Assembly (NCBI GenBank): GCA_900549685.1
Contig: UROX01000010.1
Location: forward strand, 1 to 28,114
Origin: an uncultured Alistipes sp.
Lineage (GTDB): Bacteria; Bacteroidota; Bacteroidia; Bacteroidales; Rikenellaceae
Direction of reading: 5' to 3'
DNA length: 28,114 nucleotides
Below the pieces are notes generated by a model. That model saw only the letters and a list, made by a program, of their open reading frames with translations. It was not told the origin of the DNA and ran no database searches. Below are positions 23,084 to 28,114 of this stretch, piece after piece (position 1 is the stretch's first letter; each line of letters begins with the position of its first letter). The position numbers and the translations under genes were made by a program.

Positions 23084-23525
23084 TGCACAAAGATAGCAAA
23101 AGCATCGATTCCGGGTCTGCCTTCGCTCCGAGTGCGGGATAAAGTCGGTATGTCGAAGGCTTGCGCGTCAGGCCAATACGGGAGCTGGCGTAGTGCCTGT
23201 TTTTCGTTCCGGACGGTTGCCGCTCATGCGGTGCATGGTTCGGAACAGCCGTTCGGTCGGAGTCGGTGACGGGTGAAGGCGGCTGCGGTTTGTCGAAAAC
23301 GGTATGAATATTGATCCGGCACCCGTCCGGACCGGCGTCCGCCGGAACGAACTATCGGGTACCCATGGAATATATACAGGTGTCTCCGACATTCGCTGAG
23401 GGCCCGAACCTTCTGTCCGAGAAAAAAACGGGTCGTAGCCGAATATGCGGCCCGCAGTCGGGAGCGATAATGTAGCGGTCGGATCGGAAATCGACGATCC
23501 GGATCGCGGTAATATATGATTGTCT
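23084..23525. other. Gene-free stretch upstream of the porin gene
   Basis: No coding signal on either strand. Apart from the minus-strand -7 box at its left end, only a near-consensus -7 element TATGATTG (23515-23522, one mismatch) is visible immediately before the porin ATG. It contains no clear terminator. Confidence 0.4.
23088..23095 (-). promoter_or_regulatory. Promoter -7 box of the candidate small RNA
   Basis: On the minus strand TATCTTTG followed by TGCA, the same box that precedes several genes here. No annotated gene lies within a kilobase downstream on that strand. Confidence 0.55.
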
Positions 23526-24827
23526 ATGAAAAGTGTCAGATTGTGGAGCGCACTCCTCTGCGGGATGTGCTGGATCGTCGGAGATCGGGTTCAGGCCCAG
23601 GTATTGAAGAACCATACGAAGCCCGAAGTGTTTTTTATGCGGACGAGGGGGGCGGAGATCGATTCCGCTGTCGTGGACGAGGTGATCGGTGCGTATTATT
23701 CGACGCTCGAAAAAGGCTTCCGGGAGACGGGACTGCCCCGTTTCATCGTTGCCGGTAGGGAGGGGAAGATGCTTTTCGGCGTCGGCGGCAATGTGAGCGT
23801 GCGGCTGAACTATGATTTCGAGGGGATGGTTCCCGATCTCGATTTTGTGACGTCGGATATTCCCGTGCCCGGATCGCCGCGTACCCGTCGGCAGGTGCTT
23901 TTCGATCCTTCGACGTCGGGACTCTATTTCAAGGCCATTGCCCATGCAGGACGGCTGGGGCCCATCGTAGGATATGTGCAGACCGATTTCAGGGGCGGGA
24001 CGAACCACCGTTCGCTGGGGCTGCAAATGGCTTATGTCGAAATCGCCGGATTTTGCGTCGGCCGTCGTTTCACGACATTCTGCGATCTGGGGGCTTCGCC
24101 CGCGACGGTCGATTTCGAAGGGCCGAACGGCTATCCGCTGGTATACCGCACGATGGTCCGTTACGGGCATCGCTTCGGAGAGCATTGGAGCGTCGCGGTA
24201 GCGGCCGAAATGCCCGATCCGAGCGTGAGCTACGTGCCGGGAACGAGTGCCGTGGCGCAGCGCATGCCCGATTTCCCGCTCTATGTGCGGTACGGGTGGA
24301 ACGAAGACAAGAGCCACCTGAGGCTGTCGGCCATTTTCCGCGATATCTACTTCTTCGAGGACGGGAGAAACGAAGTGAACGATCTGTTCGGCTGGGGCGT
24401 ACAGTTCAGCGGCGCGATTCAGATCGGCCCGAGGTTGAAAACCTATATGCAGTACCTCTATGGCGAGGGCATTGCGGCCTATATTCAGGATATTGCCGGC
24501 GAAGGACTCGATCTGGCGACCGATCCCCGCAGGACGGGCGCCTTGCAGGCGCTTCCGGCCATGAGCTGGATCGGCGGACTGCAATATACCTTTTCGCCGA
24601 AGTGGGTCGCTACGGCGGCGTACAGCGGCGTGAAGGTGTCCGGCCGCAACGATTATCGGGTGCCCGATACATACCGGATAGCCCATTACGTGTCTGCGAA
24701 CCTGTTCTACCATCTGACCGGCAGTTGCCAGATAGGAGCGGCCTATCTGTACGGCACCCGTCGGAATATGGATGACCGGCAGGGACATGCCAACCGTGCG
24801 CAGGCCATCGTACAGTATAGCTTCTGA
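23526..24827 (+). CDS. DcaP-like outer membrane porin
   Basis: A 433-residue predicted beta-barrel. Residues 1-25 form a Sec signal peptide ending VQAQ. The mature chain alternates short hydrophobic and polar residues throughout, is rich in Tyr, Gly and Arg, and ends in the aromatic QYSF expected for outer membrane insertion. Blocks such as NVSVRLNYDFEG and DFVTSDIPVPGSP near the N terminus and FFEDGRNEVNDLFGWGVQFSG in the middle fit the DcaP family of trimeric porins, which take up small, often anionic, solutes. Family assignment is from overall pattern. ATG 23526 is chosen; TTG 23520 is in frame two codons before it. It is flanked by gene-free DNA and probably monocistronic. Confidence 0.82.
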   Translation: MKSVRLWSALLCGMCWIVGDRVQAQVLKNHTKPEVFFMRTRGAEIDSAVVDEVIGAYYSTLEKGFRETGLPRFIVAGREGKMLFGVGGNVSVRLNYDFEGMVPDLDFVTSDIPVPGSPRTRRQVLFDPSTSGLYFKAIAHAGRLGPIVGYVQTDFRGGTNHRSLGLQMAYVEIAGFCVGRRFTTFCDLGASPATVDFEGPNGYPLVYRTMVRYGHRFGEHWSVAVAAEMPDPSVSYVPGTSAVAQRMPDFPLYVRYGWNEDKSHLRLSAIFRDIYFFEDGRNEVNDLFGWGVQFSGAIQIGPRLKTYMQYLYGEGIAAYIQDIAGEGLDLATDPRRTGALQALPAMSWIGGLQYTFSPKWVATAAYSGVKVSGRNDYRVPDTYRIAHYVSANLFYHLTGSCQIGAAYLYGTRRNMDDRQGHANRAQAIVQYSF

Positions 24828-24966
24828 CGGAAACCCTCATATCCGTCAGAATGCCTGTCGCTGAGGGGAGCCTGAAGACGATTCGCCCGTGCTACGGCGG
24901 TCTGTCCTTGTTCTGATATGTTCCGACGGAACCGTATCGAACGGACCGCTTCCTCCGCCGCGAAAA

Positions 24967-25006
24967 GATTTCACCCCTGCCACGACAATCGTGACAGGGG
25001 TGAATC
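24967..25006 (-). terminator. Terminator of the DUF1080 sugar operon
   Basis: Long hairpin: GATT and CACCCCTG (24967-24979) with CAGGGGTG and AATC (24995-25006), plus an inner CACG/CGTG stem with loop ACAAT. On the minus strand CTTTT follows. It is 50 bases past the last stop codon of the operon. Confidence 0.88.
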
Positions 25007-25056
25007 TCGTTTAGAGGATTATCGGTAATCCTTCTCTCGGGCTTATACGGTCCGGA

Positions 25057-25824
25057 TTAGAGTTCTTTGACTCTGATGTTGCGGAACCATACGTTGTCGC
25101 CGTGATCCTGGAAACCGATGTAACCTTCGTGGTTTTCGCCACCGCAATTCAGCAGCAGTTCGTAAGCCTGCGGCCATTTGTCCTGGCTGAATTTGCTGTT
25201 GTCGAGCATTTCTTTCCACTGGGGCGTCCACAGGTGGTATTCTACGACCGGTTCGCCGTTGAGGTAGTGGGCCACGGTGCCTTTGTAGACCATGATCTTA
25301 CCGGTGTTCCATTCGCCGAACGGTTTGGCGTTCTGCGGTTTGGCGGGGATCATGTCGTACAGCGAAGCCGACTGGCGGTTGCCGTCCACACCCAGTTTGG
25401 CGTCGGGGTGGTTTTCGTTGTCGAGCACCTGGTATTCGGGAGCCGAAATGAAAATCGGCTGATCGGGAATTTCCTGTGCCAGATAGAACACACCGCTGTT
25501 GGAGCCTTTATCGACTTTCCATTCGAATTCCAGTTCGAAATCCTTGAACTTCCGGTCGAAGATGATGTCGCCGCCGTCTTTGGCACCGGCTTCGCCCATG
25601 CCCGATCCGTTGATCTTGATAGCGCCGTCTTCGATGGTCCACGCTGCGGGAATGTCAGTACGGTTGTATCCGCGCCATCCGTCGAACGTTTCGCCGTCGA
25701 AGAGCACGATCCATTCGTCTGCGTCGGCCGTGTTGTCGGCGGCTTTCTTATTCGTGTTCGAGCCGCAGGAGGCCATCATGGCTGCCATCGCTACGCAACT
25801 CAGTGCAAAGAGTGTTTTTTTCAT
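25057..25824 (-). CDS. DUF1080 lipoprotein (3-keto-disaccharide hydrolase family)
   Basis: A 255-residue lipoprotein. The signal MKKTLFALSCVAMAAMMASC puts lipidation at C20, followed by GSNTNKK without an acidic surface-export motif, so a periplasmic location is likely. The rest is a single concanavalin-like jelly roll of family PF06439: DEWIVLFDGETFDGWRGY at the start, then FELEFEWKVDKGSNSGVFYL, APEYQVLDNENHPD, WNTGKIMVYKGTVAHYLNG, and GYIGFQDHGDNVWFRNIRV at the end. Family members cleave glycosides after oxidation of the sugar to the 3-keto form. It is the last gene of the operon, 35 bases after the oxidoreductase, which would supply the 3-keto substrate. Confidence 0.93.
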   Translation of the reverse strand: MKKTLFALSCVAMAAMMASCGSNTNKKAADNTADADEWIVLFDGETFDGWRGYNRTDIPAAWTIEDGAIKINGSGMGEAGAKDGGDIIFDRKFKDFELEFEWKVDKGSNSGVFYLAQEIPDQPIFISAPEYQVLDNENHPDAKLGVDGNRQSASLYDMIPAKPQNAKPFGEWNTGKIMVYKGTVAHYLNGEPVVEYHLWTPQWKEMLDNSKFSQDKWPQAYELLLNCGGENHEGYIGFQDHGDNVWFRNIRVKEL

Positions 25825-25859
25825 ATCCGTTGAATATTAATTGAAGAAATTAGCCTTGC

Positions 25860-27332
25860 CTATTTGGGCATGGGAACGAGTTCCCAGCCTTCGCGGTAGT
25901 TGTGTTTGATCATTTCATTGGCGAACTGTTTGGCGTTGATCGGGTCGGTGTAACGTTTGTTGAACGTCGGGTGACCGTCGTGGATCGTGAAGCCGTCTTC
26001 GATCATGATGCGGATTTCGTCGTTGTCGCCGATGTTTTTGAACTTCATGTTCGGGCCGTCCCACAGCAGCTCGCGGTTGAGACCCTGCAGACGTACGGCC
26101 AGCACACCCATAACGACCATTTCGTTGAACGGTCCCGCTTCGCTGAAGTCCGAAGCCGGTTTGACGCGCGATTTGGCGTCTTCCTTGCAGGCGCGGATCC
26201 AGTCCTGTTCGTGGCTGACGGTGATTTCGCGGTTCATCTTCGGAACCGACGGTTTACGACCCGATACGAGCCACGGGTTCACGCCGTAGCATCCGCAGAT
26301 GAGCGTGTCTTTCGTTCCGTAGAAGATGGCTCCTCCACCCGAATCGTTCAGCGATTTGCCTTCGGGCATACCGGCCGGACGTTCGGGCGTGATGCCGCCG
26401 TCGTACCAGAACACTTCCACTTCCGGGAGATTGACTTTTTCTTTCTTGCCGCGGGCGGGGAAAACGTATTTCACCATCTGTGCGTTCGGAGCGCAGTCCG
26501 TCAGCAGAGCCGTCGAGCTGCCCTGTACGCGCGAGGGATAGCCCAGCTGGAGACCCTTGAACACCGGGTGAAGGATGTGGCAGGCCATGTCGCCGAGGGC
26601 GCCGGTACCGAAGTCCCACCATCCGCGCCAGTTCCACGGCGTGTAGATCTTATTGTAGGGACGCATGGGGGCCGGGCCGATGAACAGGTCCCAGTCGAGC
26701 GTTTCGGGGATTTCGTCCACCTGCGTGGGACGCATCAGACCCTGCGGCCAGATCGGACGGTCGGTGAACGTATCGACACGTTTCACTTCGCCGATTTCGC
26801 CGTTCCAGATCCAGTCGCATACCTGACGGACGCCTTCGCCCGACGCACCCTGGTTACCCATCTGCGTGGCGACGTTGTATTTTTCGGCCAGCTTGGTCAG
26901 CAGACGCGATTCGTATACGGAGTGGGTCAGCGGTTTCTGTACGTAAACGTGTTTGCCCATCGTGATGGCCTGCGCGGCGATGATGCAGTGCGTGTGGTCG
27001 GCCGTAGCGACGAGCACGGCGTCGATGTCCTTGCCCATCTGGTCGTACATCTTCCGGTAATCCCAGAAACGCTTGGCGTTGGGATAACGGTCGAAGGTTC
27101 CCTTGGCGTATTTCCAGTCCACATCGCAGAGCGCCACGATGTTTTCGGTTTCCATGTTCTTGAGGTTGGCCGCACCCATGCCGCCGACACCGACGGCCGC
27201 GATGTTGAGTTTGTCGCTCGGTGCGGTGTGACCGGCGGCTTTGCCGAGCACGGCGCTCGGAACGACGGTCAGACCGGCCAGACCCACCGCGCTCTTGCGG
27301 AGGAAGTCTCTGCGGGATATTTTTTCTGCCAT
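25860..27332 (-). CDS. Tat-exported Gfo/Idh/MocA family oxidoreductase
   Basis: A 490-residue NAD(P)-dependent sugar oxidoreductase. The N terminus carries a textbook Tat signal, SRRDFLRKSAVGLAGL (residues 6-21), indicating export as a folded, cofactor-bound enzyme. The Rossmann motif is GVGGMG (48-53), and the catalytic block has the form ADHTHCIIAAQAI then VQKPLTHS, where this subfamily has QKP instead of EKP. The C-terminal alpha/beta domain includes the WRGWWDFGTGALGDMACHILHP stretch typical of exported members. Exported members oxidise glycosides to 3-keto derivatives, probably with tightly bound cofactor. It sits 36 bases downstream of the isomerase gene and 35 upstream of the DUF1080 gene. 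Confidence 0.95.
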   Translation of the reverse strand: MAEKISRRDFLRKSAVGLAGLTVVPSAVLGKAAGHTAPSDKLNIAAVGVGGMGAANLKNMETENIVALCDVDWKYAKGTFDRYPNAKRFWDYRKMYDQMGKDIDAVLVATADHTHCIIAAQAITMGKHVYVQKPLTHSVYESRLLTKLAEKYNVATQMGNQGASGEGVRQVCDWIWNGEIGEVKRVDTFTDRPIWPQGLMRPTQVDEIPETLDWDLFIGPAPMRPYNKIYTPWNWRGWWDFGTGALGDMACHILHPVFKGLQLGYPSRVQGSSTALLTDCAPNAQMVKYVFPARGKKEKVNLPEVEVFWYDGGITPERPAGMPEGKSLNDSGGGAIFYGTKDTLICGCYGVNPWLVSGRKPSVPKMNREITVSHEQDWIRACKEDAKSRVKPASDFSEAGPFNEMVVMGVLAVRLQGLNRELLWDGPNMKFKNIGDNDEIRIMIEDGFTIHDGHPTFNKRYTDPINAKQFANEMIKHNYREGWELVPMPK

Positions 27333-27368
27333 GATGTGATTGGTTTGGTTTTGGTTAGATTGTCGGTT

Positions 27369-28114
27369 CTATTTGACGAATTTCGATACGTCGAGGTAAT
27401 CGGCGCTCTTCTGCGCGCATACCATGGGAGGCAGCGAGTTGGCCTCGATTTCGACGTAGTAGGCTTCGAGTCCCTGCTTGTAGGCGGCATCGAAGATCGA
27501 CTCGAAGTCGATCGTTTCGCTGGCACCGATGATGTCCTCGTCCTTGATGTGCAACAGCGGGAAACGGCCGGCGTATTTGGCGATGTAGGCCGACGGATTG
27601 ACGCCGCCCTTGGTGGCCCAGAACACGTCGAGTTCGAACATCACCTTGTCCGGATCGGTGTTTTCGATCAGGTAGTCTTCGATGACGTGGCCTTCGAGTT
27701 TGGCGAATTCGTGCGAGTGGTTGTGATAGCCGTAGCGCAGTCCGGCCGCGTTGGCGATTTCGCCGATTTTGTTGAAATAGTCGCAGTATTCCTGCAGTTC
27801 GGCCAGCGTCGGACCGACCGAGAAACCGGGCAGCACGATGTACTTGCCGCCTACGGCCACCTGTGCGTCGCAGGCCTGTTTCCACCAGTCCAGACATCCC
27901 TGGAGGTTGTTCCGGTCGAGACCGATGCCCAGATGGGCGCCCGTTACTTTGATGCCGACGTCTTCGGCCATTTTGCGGAACTGGGCGGGTGCGAGTCCGT
28001 AGAATTTGCCGTCGCCGTATGCGGCGGTTTCCACGGTGGAGTAACCCATTTCCGAGAGCTTTTTCAGCGTTGCCGCTGCATTTTCGTCCATGTCGCCCCG
28101 AACGGAATAGAGCT
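27369..28114 (-). CDS. Sugar phosphate isomerase/epimerase family TIM barrel, partial
   Basis: The open frame runs past the right edge, so the N terminus is missing; the visible part is about 247 residues and starts LYSVRGDMDENAAATLKK, which is normally near residue 35-40 of the family. An internal ATG at 28091 is not the start. It has the AP-endonuclease-2-type TIM-barrel pattern: TVETAAYGDGKFYG, KVTGAHLGI, LRYGYHNHSHEF with a likely metal His/Glu set, VMFELDVFWATKGG, and LLHIKDED. Such enzymes isomerise or epimerise keto sugars. It is the first visible gene of the operon with the oxidoreductase and DUF1080 lipoprotein, so a role with their 3-keto products is likely. Any signal peptide lies outside the window. 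Confidence 0.92.
   Translation of the reverse strand, partial: LYSVRGDMDENAAATLKKLSEMGYSTVETAAYGDGKFYGLAPAQFRKMAEDVGIKVTGAHLGIGLDRNNLQGCLDWWKQACDAQVAVGGKYIVLPGFSVGPTLAELQEYCDYFNKIGEIANAAGLRYGYHNHSHEFAKLEGHVIEDYLIENTDPDKVMFELDVFWATKGGVNPSAYIAKYAGRFPLLHIKDEDIIGASETIDFESIFDAAYKQGLEAYYVEIEANSLPPMVCAQKSADYLDVSKFVK

Noticed and set aside
21472..23088. A single open frame of 538 codons on the minus strand across the intergenic region
   Set aside because: It is Arg/Pro/Gly-rich, crosses hairpin repeats whose 140-base period shifts frame, and only its last 110 codons look like protein. Stops are rare by chance in GC-rich DNA.

Overview
The window looks like a piece of a GC-rich Bacteroidales chromosome, most likely Alistipes or a close relative (Rikenellaceae). 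The evidence is Bacteroidota-specific proteins (GldH, a PSP1/RicT-like protein, DUF3127, a DUF1080 lipoprotein with a Tat-exported Gfo/Idh/MocA oxidoreductase, a DcaP-like porin) and repeated promoter -7 boxes of the Bacteroidota form TAnnTTTG a short way upstream of real starts. Assignment to Alistipes is inferred from base composition and gene content; no marker RNA is present.

Layout. 1-669: no convincing gene. 670-5631: housekeeping block with an ArsC/Spx-like protein convergent with ribH, a membrane TPR protein, divergent recF with a DUF721 (DciA-like) gene overlapping it by four bases, then rimO under its own, possibly leaderless, promoter. 5649-8396: cell-division and RNA block with a small coiled-coil protein, zapA, a very likely 6S RNA, and rny (RNase Y). 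8397-9285: gene-free, with the rny terminator and a strongly structured GC-rich segment that may be a riboswitch-type RNA. 9286-10326: a secreted choloylglycine hydrolase. 10559-13626: leftward PSP1-gldH-trmB, ending at a strong terminator. 13774-15232: gdhA. 15432-17636: leftward GNAT-like protein, cyclophilin and DUF3127 protein. 17659-20754: a large rightward protein with two receiver-like domains fused to a PEP/pyruvate-binding ATP-grasp domain. 20878-21440: lipocalin-like lipoprotein. 21472-21804: small unknown protein on the minus strand. 21805-23525: a 1.7 kb gene-free region with three tandem hairpin repeats and a candidate minus-strand RNA. 23526-24827: DcaP-like porin. 24967-28114: leftward sugar operon (sugar-phosphate isomerase/epimerase cut by the window edge, Tat-exported oxidoreductase, DUF1080 lipoprotein).

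The genes form several functional groups: replication/repair (recF, DciA-like, DUF3127 with an SSB-like tail), translation and RNA (rimO, trmB, rny, 6S RNA), division (zapA and its coiled-coil neighbour), nitrogen assimilation (gdhA), and envelope or gut-adapted functions (bile-salt-hydrolase-like enzyme, porin, 3-keto-sugar operon). The least understood items are the receiver/ATP-grasp fusion with its divergent GNAT-like neighbour, the tandem hairpin array with the adjacent RNA candidate, and the structured segment at 8735-8895. No tRNA, rRNA, CRISPR array, transposase or phage gene was seen.
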